In this document: positions 26,130 to 35,279 of the stretch, piece after piece
Numbering within the stretch: position 1 is the first letter of the stretch
Layout: every line of letters starts with the position of its first letter
Source: Pseudomonas putida
GTDB lineage: Bacteria > Pseudomonadota > Gammaproteobacteria > Pseudomonadales > Pseudomonadaceae
DNA length: 64,000 bases
Assembly (NCBI RefSeq): GCF_003228315.1
Contig: NZ_CP029693.1
Span: 1,550,001 to 1,614,000, forward strand
Reading direction: 5' to 3'
Notes under the pieces: model-generated
Databases searched by the model: none
Seen by the model: only the letters and a program-made list of their open reading frames with translations
Told to the model about the DNA's origin: nothing
Position numbers and translations under genes: made by a program

Positions 26130-27443
26130 TCAGCCAGCACTCCATTCAGGAACAGGTGTTTGGCTCACTGACGATTTGTGGAAAAGCACGATCAGCGTCG
26201 CACACAACGCGGCACAGCCGACAGCGACGACGCCCAGGCTCATGGTGCCGGTGGCCGTCTTGGCCCAACCGATCACCGCCGGCCCCCAGAACCCACCGGA
26301 CAGGCCGATGGTGTTGATGAAGGCGATGCCGCCGGCGGCCGCGTCACCCTTGATGTGCTCCGAGGGCATGGTCCAGAACACGGTATAGGCCATGAACATC
26401 GCGGCGGTGGCCAGCGACAACAACATCAGCGACGGCAGTACATGCCCGGCGGCCAGGGGAAACATCAGCAACAGCACGGCGCCGATGCCCGCCGGTACCG
26501 CGCAGTGGTAGCGCCGCTCGCCCAGGCGATCGGAGCGTCGCCCGATAAAGTACATGCCAATCGCCGCGCCGACATAGGGGATTGCCGCAAACCAGCCCAA
26601 CTGTTGCGTGTCACTGACGCCCTGGTCCTTGAGGATCGCCGGGAGCCAGAAGCTCATGGCATAGATCGCGAAGATGATGCAGAAGTAGGCCGACGCCAGT
26701 ACATAAGTTTTCGGGTCGCGCAGCACGGCCTTGAAGGAATGCGTGTGCCCTGTCGATGGACCAAGTTCCGCCGCCAGCAGTTGCTTCTCTTCAGCATTCA
26801 GCCAGCGGGCCTCGGCTGGGCGGTTGGCCAGCACGAAATACATGAGGATGCCAAGGAACACACAAGGCAAACCTTCGATCAGAAACATCCACTGCCACCC
26901 CGCCAAGCCGCCAACACCGGACAACGTGGTCATCAGCCAGGCCGACAGCGGTGCGCCGACAATGCCGCCAATGGGCCCGGCGATGAACACGATGGCGATG
27001 GCCCGGGCCATCCGCGTCGGGCCGTACCAGCAGGACAGGTAATAGATCATGCCCGGCGCAAAACCGGCCTCGAACACACCCAGCAGGAAACGCATTACAT
27101 AGAAGGTCGGCACGTCGCGCACGAACAGCATGCACGCCGAGATGATGCCCCATAGCACGAGGATGCGGCTGAAGGTCTTACGTGCGCCGACCTTCGGCAG
27201 CATCAGGTTGCTGGGTAATTCGAACAACACATAGCCGAGGAAAAAGATTCCGGCACCGGCGCCATAGGCCGCATCGGACAGCCCCAGGTCACTTTGCATC
27301 TGCAGTTTGGCGAAGCCGACATTGATCCGGTCCAGATAAGCGAACACATAGCAGATGAACAACAGCGGCAGCAGGCGCCAGTTGAGCTTGCGATAGAGGA
27401 CCGCCAGCGCCTCCGTTCTTGCCGCGGGTGTGAAGGTGGCCAT
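26130..27443 (-). CDS. MFS transporter, anion:cation symporter (phthalate/tartrate permease type)
   Basis: The 437-residue protein has 12 predicted helices. The N-terminal YRKLNWRLLPLLFICYVFAYLDRINVGFAKL is diagnostic of the ACS family, proton-coupled carriers for organic anions such as phthalate, tartrate and 4-hydroxyphenylacetate. A GGGAG ribosome site precedes ATG 27443. It forms a two-gene unit with the creatininase-like gene and is divergent from a LysR gene. Confidence 0.93.
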   Translation of the reverse strand: MATFTPAARTEALAVLYRKLNWRLLPLLFICYVFAYLDRINVGFAKLQMQSDLGLSDAAYGAGAGIFFLGYVLFELPSNLMLPKVGARKTFSRILVLWGIISACMLFVRDVPTFYVMRFLLGVFEAGFAPGMIYYLSCWYGPTRMARAIAIVFIAGPIGGIVGAPLSAWLMTTLSGVGGLAGWQWMFLIEGLPCVFLGILMYFVLANRPAEARWLNAEEKQLLAAELGPSTGHTHSFKAVLRDPKTYVLASAYFCIIFAIYAMSFWLPAILKDQGVSDTQQLGWFAAIPYVGAAIGMYFIGRRSDRLGERRYHCAVPAGIGAVLLLMFPLAAGHVLPSLMLLSLATAAMFMAYTVFWTMPSEHIKGDAAAGGIAFINTIGLSGGFWGPAVIGWAKTATGTMSLGVVAVGCAALCATLIVLFHKSSVSQTPVPEWSAG

Positions 27444-27577
27444 GCGCGTCTCCCATTATTGTTGTTCACAGAGGTCGTGGGATGAATGTTGCCCCGCACC
27501 CTTGAGGCCAGCAAGAGCAACTAAGTTCGCGTATCGTTGCCCTGTAAGCAACACTCAGGAATGAAGGGATAAACCAC

Positions 27578-28495
27578 ATGCGCGAGATCAATCAGCAACG
27601 GCTGCGGTATTTTCACGAAGTGCTGGTCCACGGTTCGATTCGTGGCGCGGCGGACAGCATCAACACCTCGCCTTCGGTAATCACCCGGCAAATCAAATTG
27701 CTGGAAGAGGAATTGGGCGCGCAGCTGTTCGAACGCCAGGCACGGGGCGTGCAGCCGACCGAAGCGGCGGCGCATCTGCTGGAGTTCTGGCGCGGGTATC
27801 GCTCCCACCAGGAGCGGCTCGAAGACCAACTGCAAGCGATCAAGGGCCTGCAACAAGGCCATGTGCGTGTGGTGATCAGCGAAGGTTATGTCGATGCCCT
27901 GATCGACAACGTGCTGGCGCCGTTCTGCAAGCAGTACCCCAAGCTCGATATCACGCTGGACATCCTGCCCGTCGACGATGTGCTGGATGAAGTGGCGCAA
28001 AACCGCGCGCATATCGGCCTTGCCTACAACCCACCGCCCCACGCGCACATCGATTTCTGCGCCACCTCTTCACAGCCGGTGATGCTGCTGGTGCGGCCCG
28101 ATCACCCCTTGGCGGTCAGGGGCGGCGTCGCAACCGTCGAGGATGTGCTCGCCTGCCAACTGGTGCTGACACCCACCACCTTCGGCATCGGTCACGCCAT
28201 CAAAATGCTCGAATACGCCGAGAAGATCGAGATCCACCCGGCGCTGGTCAGCAACTCGCTGGCGGCCCTCAAGCGCTTGGTGGCTTGCGGGGATTTTGCC
28301 TCGTTGCTCGGTGAGTTCGCCGCCTACCGGGAGATTGCCCAGGGCAGCCTGACGGCAGTGTCAGTGGACCACCCGACGTTTCTCGGGGTTGAGGCCAAGC
28401 TCCTGGTCAAATCGGGACGAGCCTTGACCGCGCCGGCCCAGGAGTTGCTCAACTGGATGCTGCAACGCCTGCCGATGTTCGAGCCCGGCGACTGA
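27578..28495 (+). CDS. LysR family transcriptional regulator
   Basis: The 305-residue regulator has an N-terminal helix-turn-helix ([37 protein letters not shown]) and a full effector domain. It is divergent from the MFS/creatininase unit, its likely target, with about 135 bp between start codons. Its stop is 3 bases from that of a convergent LysR gene. The ligand is unknown. Confidence 0.92.
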   Translation: MREINQQRLRYFHEVLVHGSIRGAADSINTSPSVITRQIKLLEEELGAQLFERQARGVQPTEAAAHLLEFWRGYRSHQERLEDQLQAIKGLQQGHVRVVISEGYVDALIDNVLAPFCKQYPKLDITLDILPVDDVLDEVAQNRAHIGLAYNPPPHAHIDFCATSSQPVMLLVRPDHPLAVRGGVATVEDVLACQLVLTPTTFGIGHAIKMLEYAEKIEIHPALVSNSLAALKRLVACGDFASLLGEFAAYREIAQGSLTAVSVDHPTFLGVEAKLLVKSGRALTAPAQELLNWMLQRLPMFEPGD

Positions 28496-28498
28496 ACC

Positions 28499-29407
28499 TC
28501 AATGTGCGGCGGACAATCCGGCAGCGGTCTCCACCAGCAACTGGCGGAACCACTTGTGCGCCGGATCGTTGCGATAGCGCACGTGCCAGGCGATCTGCAC
28601 CGGGAAGGTCCCCAGATCAACGGGGGCTTCCACCACTTTCAGGCGCGGGTCCTTGGCGATTTGCTTGCAGATCAGCCGAGGCAGGGTCGCGCAGTAATCG
28701 GTGACCGCGATGATCTCCGGCACCGCCAGGAAATGCGTCACCGAAATCGCCAGTTCGCGCCGCAGGCCCTGCCGGTCGAGCGCCTGGAACAGCCCGGCCC
28801 TGAGGCGCCCCGGCGGCTGGATGTTAACGTGGCGCAGCGCCTCGTATTGCTCGCGGGACAGGCTGTCGCCGATGTCCGGATGGTCGGCGCGCACCACGCA
28901 CGCCAGGCTGTCGTCCATCAGGTGCTGGATGATCAGGTTGTCGGGCGGCTCGACGATGCGCCCGAGCACCATGTCAGTGGTACCGGATATCACCCCGGTC
29001 TCAGCCAGGTCATTGCCGTAGGGCGCCAGCGACATTTTTATTCCGGGCGCCAACTCCCGCAGCCGGGCGACGATGCCCGGCACCAACACCACTTCCACGT
29101 AGGTATTGACCGCGATGTTGAGCTGGCGCGTGGCGGTCGCCGGATCGAAATGCTGCCGTCCGACCAGTACTTCGTCGAGACGGCCCAGGCTCTCGACGAT
29201 CACCGGAGCGATCTCTTCGGCAAACTGGGTCGGCTTGATGCCGTAGCGTTCGCGGATGAACAGCGGGTCTTGCAGGGTGTCGCGCAGCCGATTGAGGGCG
29301 TTCGACAAAGCCGGCTGAGTGATGCCCAGGCGCAGGGCGGCGCGGGTGACGCTGCGCTCTTCCATCAGCGCAATGAAGACCGGCAAGAGATTGAGATCGT
29401 AGCGCAT
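28499..29407 (-). CDS. LysR family transcriptional regulator (NodD/LeuO-like)
   Basis: The 302-residue regulator begins MRYDLNLLPVFIALMEERSVTRAALRLGITQPALSNALNRLRD, the variant HTH of the NodD/SyrM/LeuO branch. It is divergent from an MFS exporter gene about 175 bp away, a probable target. Convergence with another LysR gene makes this a rare pair of regulators ending tail to tail. Confidence 0.92.
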   Translation of the reverse strand: MRYDLNLLPVFIALMEERSVTRAALRLGITQPALSNALNRLRDTLQDPLFIRERYGIKPTQFAEEIAPVIVESLGRLDEVLVGRQHFDPATATRQLNIAVNTYVEVVLVPGIVARLRELAPGIKMSLAPYGNDLAETGVISGTTDMVLGRIVEPPDNLIIQHLMDDSLACVVRADHPDIGDSLSREQYEALRHVNIQPPGRLRAGLFQALDRQGLRRELAISVTHFLAVPEIIAVTDYCATLPRLICKQIAKDPRLKVVEAPVDLGTFPVQIAWHVRYRNDPAHKWFRQLLVETAAGLSAAH

Positions 29408-29583
29408 GGGTTGCCACCGTCTGGATCGAAGGATTCAGCACACATAATGCCTGATGAATATCTAACATCAAGTAAGTAAATTTCTTGAATATCTCACCCT
29501 GAATCATAGTTGGGCCCATCCAGAAGGCGCTGCCGCAACCGGCAACCGGCTTCAAAGGCTCAACTCCAATCAAGGTGATTCAG

Positions 29584-30786
29584 ATGACCGACACCCTCCC
29601 CCCGAACAAGCTGACTCGCGCCCTGGCGCTGTTTGCCCTGGCCCTGGGCAGCTTCTGCATCGGCACATCCGAATTCGCCAGCATGGGCATTATCCAGCTG
29701 TTCTCTGCCAGCCTTGGCATCGATGTGCCAGAGGCCACCAACGCGATCACCGCTTACGCCCTGGGCGTGGTCATTGGCGCACCGGCGGTGACCCTGGCCG
29801 CGGCGCGGCTCAACCGGCGCACGCTGTTGCTGGGGTTGATGGCGCTGTTTGTGGTCGGCAACGTGCTGTCGGCGATCGCCACCGACCTGAATCTGCTGAT
29901 GGCTGCGCGCTTTCTCAGCGGCCTGCCTCAGGGCGCCTATTTCGGTGCCGGCGCCATGGTTGCGTCCTGGATCATGGGCCCGGGACAGGAAGGCAAGGCG
30001 TTCGCCATTGTCATGACCGGGCTGACCATCGCCACGATCATCGGCTCGCCCCTGGCGACCTTTCTCGGTCAACACCTGGGCTGGCGTGAAACCTATCTGG
30101 CGGTGGCCGTGTTGTCGGGTCTGGCTCTGCTTGCGATCCGCCAATGGCTGCCACGCAGCGAGGCGCTCAACGGCACGCCGATCATTCAGGAACTGTCGGC
30201 CCTGCGCCAAGGCAGCGTCTGGGGGGTGATGGCGGTGGCTACCGCCGGTATCGCCAGCCTGTTCGCGGTCTACACCTTTATCGGCCTCATCGTGACTGAC
30301 GCTGCACAGCTGGCACCGAGCCTGATCCCGGTGGCCCTGGCGATCTTCGGCCTGGGCATGACCGCCGGCAACAGCGTCGGCGGCCCCATGGCGGACCGCT
30401 ACCCGATGCGCGGCATCGTGCTGGGATTCGGCGCGGCACTGGCGATGCTGGCGACGATCGCCACCGCCGGCCAATCGCCCTGGGTGCTTTTCCCTGCCCT
30501 GTTCGTCCTCGGTGCCGGCCTGATGGCTTCGCTGCCGACCCTGCAAGTTCGCCTGACCCGACTGGCCCCGCAAGCGCCATCGTTGATGGGCGCCATGACC
30601 CTGGCTGCGTGCAACCTCGGTAACGCGATTGGCGCCTGGGGTGGCAGCGCCTCGATCGATGCAGGTTACGGCCTGCTGTCGGCAGGCTGGGCCGGCTTTG
30701 CCATGACCCTGACCGGCCTGGTGCTGTTCGGACTCACCCTGATCCGCCGCCCTGCCCCGCTCGCCCCTGTGGCAAGCGTCGCCTGA
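29584..30786 (+). CDS. MFS transporter, AraJ/sugar-efflux type
   Basis: The 400-residue, 12-helix protein opens with LFALALGSFCIGTSEFASMGIIQLFSASLGI, the signature of the drug:proton antiporter-1 exporters (AraJ, YdhP). The role is probably efflux of a small metabolite or drug. ATG 29584 has AAGG nine bases upstream; an in-frame GTG at 29575 is less likely. A DJ-1 family gene follows after 47 bases on the same strand. Confidence 0.92.
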   Translation: MTDTLPPNKLTRALALFALALGSFCIGTSEFASMGIIQLFSASLGIDVPEATNAITAYALGVVIGAPAVTLAAARLNRRTLLLGLMALFVVGNVLSAIATDLNLLMAARFLSGLPQGAYFGAGAMVASWIMGPGQEGKAFAIVMTGLTIATIIGSPLATFLGQHLGWRETYLAVAVLSGLALLAIRQWLPRSEALNGTPIIQELSALRQGSVWGVMAVATAGIASLFAVYTFIGLIVTDAAQLAPSLIPVALAIFGLGMTAGNSVGGPMADRYPMRGIVLGFGAALAMLATIATAGQSPWVLFPALFVLGAGLMASLPTLQVRLTRLAPQAPSLMGAMTLAACNLGNAIGAWGGSASIDAGYGLLSAGWAGFAMTLTGLVLFGLTLIRRPAPLAPVASVA

Positions 30787-30833
30787 ATCTTTAACTCAAA
30801 ACCCGCGTTTTCCATCCTGTAGGAGAGACATCC

Positions 30834-31508
30834 ATGAGCATCAAACACGTCCTGTTCATCCTGACCAACACCGCCGAAATCGGCCCTAACAATCGCCAGA
30901 CCGGCTACTTCTTCCCGGAAGTCGCCCACCCTTACGAGGTGTTCGCCGAAGCGGGCGTGGCCGTCGAGTACGCCTCGCCACTGGGTGGCAACCCGCCGGA
31001 AGACGGCTACGACGAGACCGACCCGGCACAACTGGCCTTTCGCAACAGCTCGGCGATCCGGCGCATGGCCAACAGCCGTCGGTTGTCGGAGGTGGATGTG
31101 CTGGACTATGACGCGATCTTTTTCCCCGGCGGCCTTGGCCCGATGGTCGATATTGCCAAGGATCCTGAGGTGAAACGTGCGGTGGAACGTGCGTGGAATG
31201 GCGGCAAGATCGTCGCGGCAGTGTGCCACGGTCCGGCGGCGTTCCTTGGGGTCAAGCAGGCGGACGGCACCCCGCTGGTCCAGGGCCGCAGATTGACCTC
31301 GTTCTCCAACGACGAGGAAGCCGGTTACGCCCAGGCGGACGTGCCGTTCCTCCTAGAGGACGCGTTGCGCGCCGAGGGTGCCGAGTATTCATCGGCGGCG
31401 GTGTGGCAGGAAAAAGTGGTGGTCGACGGTCGCCTGATGACCGGCCAGAACCCGGCCTCCGGCGGGCCGCTGGCGAAGGCGATGGTCGAAGCGCTGAAAA
31501 CCCTCTGA
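30834..31508 (+). CDS. DJ-1/PfpI family protein (class I glutamine amidotransferase-like)
   Basis: The 224-residue protein has the nucleophile elbow AVCHGPA with Cys131-His132 and the conserved Glu29 of the family. The GPNNRQTGYFFPEVAHPYEVF start is that of the Hsp31/YajL-like group with glyoxalase III, chaperone or deglycase-like activities; which of these applies is unknown. AGGAGAG precedes the ATG. It lies between the exporter and the DUF1330/YghU genes in one direction. Confidence 0.92.
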   Translation: MSIKHVLFILTNTAEIGPNNRQTGYFFPEVAHPYEVFAEAGVAVEYASPLGGNPPEDGYDETDPAQLAFRNSSAIRRMANSRRLSEVDVLDYDAIFFPGGLGPMVDIAKDPEVKRAVERAWNGGKIVAAVCHGPAAFLGVKQADGTPLVQGRRLTSFSNDEEAGYAQADVPFLLEDALRAEGAEYSSAAVWQEKVVVDGRLMTGQNPASGGPLAKAMVEALKTL

Positions 31509-31520
31509 ATCTTTTTACCT

Positions 31521-31624
31521 CCTGTAGGAGCGAGCATGCTCGCGATGGTCGTCAACGATGACGCTTACCCCCTGACACCCCGCGGTGTTCTCGGGTTCAT
31601 CGCGAGCAGGCTCGCTCCTACAGG
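31521..31624. repeat. REPIN with extended centre
   Basis: Arms CCTGTAGGAGCGAGCATGCTCGCGATGG and CATCGCGAGCAGGCTCGCTCCTACAGG around GTCAACGATGACGC and CCTGACACCCCGCGG, between the DJ-1 and DUF1330 genes. Confidence 0.87.
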
Positions 31625-31645
31625 GATCACACCCAGGAGTTCATC

Positions 31646-31948
31646 ATGTCCGCTTATGTTATTTTCATCCGCGAAAACACCCTCGACGAAGCGCAAATGC
31701 AGCAATACGCGCAGAAGGCCCCCGCCGCCCGCACCGGCCACGACATCACCCGAATCGCCTTCTACGGCCAGCTCGAGGTGCTGGAAGGTCCATCGGCCGA
31801 GGGCGTGGCGATCCTGCGGTTTCCCGACATGAACGCCGCCCGGGCGTGGTACAACAGCCCGGCCTATGAACAAGCGCGCGAACATCGTTTCAAGGGGGCG
31901 CAGTACCGGATGCTGCTGGTTGAAGGCAGCGACGTCGCACCGGCCTGA
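31646..31948 (+). CDS. DUF1330 domain protein
   Basis: The 100-residue protein has a ferredoxin-like alpha/beta dimeric barrel pattern: AYVIFIRENTLDE, then EGVAILRFPDMNAARAWYNSPAYEQAREHR. This matches DUF1330, whose function is unknown. A CAGGAG ribosome site is present. It is followed after 39 bases by the YghU-like gene, with which it is probably co-transcribed. Confidence 0.87.
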   Translation: MSAYVIFIRENTLDEAQMQQYAQKAPAARTGHDITRIAFYGQLEVLEGPSAEGVAILRFPDMNAARAWYNSPAYEQAREHRFKGAQYRMLLVEGSDVAPA

Positions 31949-31987
31949 CGCTCCACGAGCAAAGCCCACCACCAGGAGGTCCCTTTC

Positions 31988-32827
31988 GTGAGTAAAAAGC
32001 CCTACGTCCCGCCCAAGGTCTGGAAGCACGAAGCACCGTCAGGCGGCCAGTTCGCCAACATCAACCGCCCGGTTGCCGGCCCGACCCATGACAAGACTCT
32101 GCCAGTCGGCAAGCACCCATTGCAGCTGTATTCGCTGGCCACGCCCAATGGCGTGAAGGTGACCATCCTGCTTGAGGAGTTGCTGGCACTGGGGCACACC
32201 GGCGCCGAATACGACGCCTGGCTGATCCGCATCGGTGAAGGCGACCAGTTCTCCAGCGGCTTCGTCGAGATCAACCCGAACTCGAAGATCCCGGCGCTGC
32301 TGGACCGTAGCGCAGAACCGCCGATTCGCGTGTTCGAGTCCGGTTCGATCCTGTTGTACCTGGCGGAAAAATTCGGCGCCTTCCTGCCCAAGGACCCCGC
32401 CGGGCGCACCGAAACCCTGAACTGGCTGTTCTGGCAGATGGGCGCGGCGCCCTACCTGGGCGGCGGTTTCGGGCACTTCTTTGCCTACGCGCCGGAAAAG
32501 TACGAATACCCGATCAACCGCTTCACCATGGAGACCAAGCGTCAGCTGGACGTCCTCGACCGCCGCCTTGGCGAAAGCACCTTCCTGGCCGGCGACCACT
32601 ACAGCATCGCCGACATCGCGGTCTGGCCGTGGTATGGCCAACTGGTGCGGGACAACGTGTACTCGGCGGCGGAATTCCTCTCTGCCCACGAGTACAAAAA
32701 CGTGCAGCGCTGGGCCGAAGACATCGCCAAACGCCCGGCCGTGATCCGTGGCCAGCGGGTCAACCGGACATGGGGCGACGAGCAAAGCCAGGTGCCGGAG
32801 CGGCATCAGGCCAGTGATCTGGACTGA
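31988..32827 (+). CDS. yghU: Glutathione transferase YghU-like (nu class, disulfide-bond oxidoreductase)
   Basis: The 279-residue protein has the long N-terminal extension of YghU (YVPPKVWKHEAPSGGQFANINRPVAGPTHDK), a thioredoxin-like domain (LQLYSLATPNGVKVTILLEEL) and a GST helical domain with HYSIADIAVWPWYGQL. E. coli YghU reduces disulfides and organic peroxides with glutathione. The start is GTG 31988 after AGGAGGT. The neighbouring DJ-1 gene suggests an electrophile or oxidant defence group (inference). Confidence 0.93.
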   Translation: MSKKPYVPPKVWKHEAPSGGQFANINRPVAGPTHDKTLPVGKHPLQLYSLATPNGVKVTILLEELLALGHTGAEYDAWLIRIGEGDQFSSGFVEINPNSKIPALLDRSAEPPIRVFESGSILLYLAEKFGAFLPKDPAGRTETLNWLFWQMGAAPYLGGGFGHFFAYAPEKYEYPINRFTMETKRQLDVLDRRLGESTFLAGDHYSIADIAVWPWYGQLVRDNVYSAAEFLSAHEYKNVQRWAEDIAKRPAVIRGQRVNRTWGDEQSQVPERHQASDLD

Positions 32828-32828
32828 A

Positions 32829-32931
32829 CTGTAGGAGCGAGCCTGCTCGCGATGGACTCCTGAACACCGCTGGGTGTCAGGTTCTTCGCGTCATCGTTGA
32901 CGACCATCGCGAGCAGGCTCGCTCCTACAGG
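32829..32931. repeat. REPIN, first of a tandem array of three
   Basis: Arms TGTAGGAGCGAGCCTGCTCGCGATGG and CCATCGCGAGCAGGCTCGCTCCTACAGG around an extended centre. A 40-bp spacer TTTATCGGCCGGCCCCGGTA...ACAAACCC follows and is repeated after the next unit. Confidence 0.88.
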
Positions 32932-32970
32932 TTTATCGGCCGGCCCCGGTATTTGTGTACGACCACAAAC

Positions 32971-33064
32971 CCTGTGGGAGCGGGCTTGCCCGCGATGAGG
33001 CCCACACATCCAATATCACCAGCGACTGACACACCGCCATCGCTGGCCAGCCAGCTCCCACAGG
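32971..33064. repeat. REPIN, second of a tandem array, with decayed right arm
   Basis: Left arm CCTGTGGGAGCGGGCTTGCCCGCGATG; right arm CATCGCTGGCCAGCCAGCTCCCACAGG carries several mismatches but keeps its own palindrome GGCTGGCCAGC-like core. A spacer similar to that of the first unit follows. Confidence 0.82.
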
Positions 33065-33104
33065 TTTATCTGCCAGCCCTGGCATTTGTGTAAAAGCACA
33101 AACC

Positions 33105-33207
33105 CTATAGGAGCGAGCATGCTCGCGATGGACCTGAGAACACCGCGGGGTGTCAGGTTTCCCGCGTCATCGTTGACGTCCATCGCGAGCATGCTCGCTC
33201 CTACAGG
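33105..33207. repeat. REPIN, third of a tandem array
   Basis: Arms CTATAGGAGCGAGCATGCTCGCGATGG and CCATCGCGAGCATGCTCGCTCCTACAGG around an extended centre with CGCGGGGTGTCAGG and CGCGTCATCGTTGACG. The 420-bp gap 32828-33249 is filled by the array and its spacers; there is no gene in it. Confidence 0.87.
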
Positions 33208-33249
33208 GATTTCTGCAAGCCCTGGCATTTGCGTGCAACCCGCCGCGCG

Positions 33250-34047
33250 TCAGTGCGGCCACAGATCGGTCGGGAAGTACTTCTGCGAAATCTGCGTGTA
33301 CTTGCCCGATTCATACAATTGGGTCAGCGCCTGATCGATCTGGGTCTTGAGCTCGACGTCGCCCTTGCGCAGGCCCGCGCCGACGCCAAGGCCATATTTC
33401 AAGGGGTCCATCTTGATGCTGCCGGTGCCCTTCTCTTCGAACGCGCTGCCGTCCCGGGACTTGAGGAAGTCGATGTCGCCGACCTTGTCGAGGAACATGA
33501 CGTCGATGCGCCCGGCAATCAGGTCGGCGTTGCAGTCGTCCTGGGTGTTGTAGATGCGGATATCCGAGGTGTTGCCATAGGCGGTGCGGATGAATTCGGC
33601 GTTGGTGGTCGAGCCCTGCACGCCGATAGCCTTGCCGGCGAGACCTTCGGGAGTCAGGGTCACGTCGACGTTTTTCGGCGCGACGAAGATGCCGGTCGTT
33701 TCATAGTAGGGACGGGAAAACGCGATCACCTTCTGCCGCTCCGGGCTAATGCCCATGGAGTTGAACAGCACGTCGAACTTGTTGGCGATCAACGCGGGAA
33801 TGATGCCGTCCCACGCCACTTCCTTGATCTCACACTCGGCCTTCAATTGTTCGCACAACGCGCGGATCAAATCGGGCTCAAAGCCGGTGAATTGCCCGCT
33901 GGGCGTCTTCACCAAAAACGGCGGGTACGGCTCGGCGGCGACGCCAAAACGCAGTTTCTCCTGGGCCGCCGTGGCGGGCGCTGCAAAGGTACATAAGGTC
34001 AGGCCGAGGGAGGCCGCCAGGGTCAGGTTGCGCAGTATTCGTTTCAT
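33250..34047 (-). CDS. Amino-acid/opine ABC transporter substrate-binding protein
   Basis: The 265-residue periplasmic protein has a signal peptide (cleavage near APATA-AQ) and the family 3 binding-protein core: EKLRFGVAAEPYPPFLVK, FEPDLIRALCEQLKAECEIKEVAWDGIIPALIANKFDVLFNSMGISPERQKVIAFSRPYY. This resembles histidine, arginine and opine binding proteins. Start ATG 34047 has AAAGGGA upstream. It is the last gene of a flavoprotein operon, 58 bases after the preceding gene; no permease or ATPase adjoins it in this window. Confidence 0.93.
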   Translation of the reverse strand: MKRILRNLTLAASLGLTLCTFAAPATAAQEKLRFGVAAEPYPPFLVKTPSGQFTGFEPDLIRALCEQLKAECEIKEVAWDGIIPALIANKFDVLFNSMGISPERQKVIAFSRPYYETTGIFVAPKNVDVTLTPEGLAGKAIGVQGSTTNAEFIRTAYGNTSDIRIYNTQDDCNADLIAGRIDVMFLDKVGDIDFLKSRDGSAFEEKGTGSIKMDPLKYGLGVGAGLRKGDVELKTQIDQALTQLYESGKYTQISQKYFPTDLWPH

Positions 34048-34105
34048 GGTCGATCCCTTTTTTATTGGAGGACAGTGATAAACGCATGGCTTGGAAAACG
34101 CATGT

Positions 34106-35275
34106 TCAAGCCGCCGGCAACGGCAGCGGCAACCAGCCCTGAATGGCTTGCCAGTCAGATTCGAGGGCGCTGAAACGCGAGAGTGAGAAGGTGGAAAGAT
34201 CGGCAAAACTGCACACGCCGTCCACGACCAGGTCGCGAATGGCATGACCGCTCGCCGGTGAAAGCCCGAAGCCGACACCCGACATCGTGGCAACGGTGAC
34301 GTTGTCCAGCGCGGCAGGCCGATCAATGACCGGACGCCCGTCCGGGGTGTTTTCGATGAAGCCGGCCCAACTGCGAATCACCCGCTTGTGGGCGACCTTG
34401 GGGAACAGCTCGGCCAGGCGCCTGGCGATGTTGCATTGCAGCGGCGTTGATTGCGCCCGGGTGCCGCGCACATCCGCCAGATCGACCCACTCGTGGGGGC
34501 CGCCACCGTAGGCGAGATTGCCGCGCAGGGTTTGCCGGCCATACAGGCCGTTGCCATCCACGCCGCCGACGTCAAGCAAGGGCAGCGGCTCGGTGACGAT
34601 CATCTCGGCACGGGCGGTTACCAGCGGAATCTCGACCCCCAGCTGCGCTGCCAATTCACCGGTGTGCGGCCCTGCGGCAATCACCAGATGGTCACAGGCG
34701 ATCAGGCCCTGGGCCGTGCGCACGCCGGTCACCCGGTCGCCATCGCGCACGATGTCCACGACCGGCGTGTGTTCGAGCACCCGACCGCCGAGGTTCTGCA
34801 GCGCCCAGGCATAGGCCTGCAAGGTGCGGTGCGGATTGGCGTGGCCGCCGAAATGGTAGTAGAAGCCGGCCAGTACGTTGTCGCCGGCAAAGGGCACCAG
34901 GTCGCGCACCTGCTGCGGGTCCAACTGGTCGACGCGCAAGCCATACCAGGCCGCATCGTTCACCACCTTTTGATCGAGGGCAACCTGATGTTCGGTGAGG
35001 TCGATGCTGATGCGATCCCGGCGGTATTCGGTGGGATAGCCGAGCAGTTCGTCCATCATCGGCCACAGTCGCTGCTCTTCGACGAACAGTGGGCTGTGGT
35101 GATGGGAACAACCGCCGCCGTTACGCCCCGAGGCGCCCCAACCGATCAGGCCGGCTTCGAGCACCAGCACATCGACGCCATCGCGCGCCAGCCACCAGGC
35201 GGCGCTCAAGCCGGTCACGCCGCCACCGACGATGACCACGGAGGCGCTGGATGAGGATTTCTTGACTGTCTGCAT
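34106..35275 (-). CDS. FAD-dependent oxidoreductase, D-amino-acid oxidase/DadA family
   Basis: The 389-residue flavoprotein has the dinucleotide motif VVIVGGGVTGLSAAW (GxGxxG from residue 17) and DAO-family segments LVIAAGPHTGELAAQLG, RSWAGFIENTPDGRPVIDRP and GVGFGLSPASGHAIRDLV. It likely oxidises an amino acid, amine or opine and may pass electrons to the associated larger flavoprotein. It starts 4 bases after the previous gene's stop, indicating coupling. It resembles OoxB-type or glycine-oxidase-like subunits. The substrate is unknown. Confidence 0.9.
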   Translation of the reverse strand: MQTVKKSSSSASVVIVGGGVTGLSAAWWLARDGVDVLVLEAGLIGWGASGRNGGGCSHHHSPLFVEEQRLWPMMDELLGYPTEYRRDRISIDLTEHQVALDQKVVNDAAWYGLRVDQLDPQQVRDLVPFAGDNVLAGFYYHFGGHANPHRTLQAYAWALQNLGGRVLEHTPVVDIVRDGDRVTGVRTAQGLIACDHLVIAAGPHTGELAAQLGVEIPLVTARAEMIVTEPLPLLDVGGVDGNGLYGRQTLRGNLAYGGGPHEWVDLADVRGTRAQSTPLQCNIARRLAELFPKVAHKRVIRSWAGFIENTPDGRPVIDRPAALDNVTVATMSGVGFGLSPASGHAIRDLVVDGVCSFADLSTFSLSRFSALESDWQAIQGWLPLPLPAA

Positions 35276-35279
35276 GGTG

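Noticed and set aside
32829..33207. Repeats considered as a possible CRISPR array
   Set aside because: The units are about 100-bp inverted REP pairs with similar spacers, not short direct repeats with unique spacers, and no cas gene is present.
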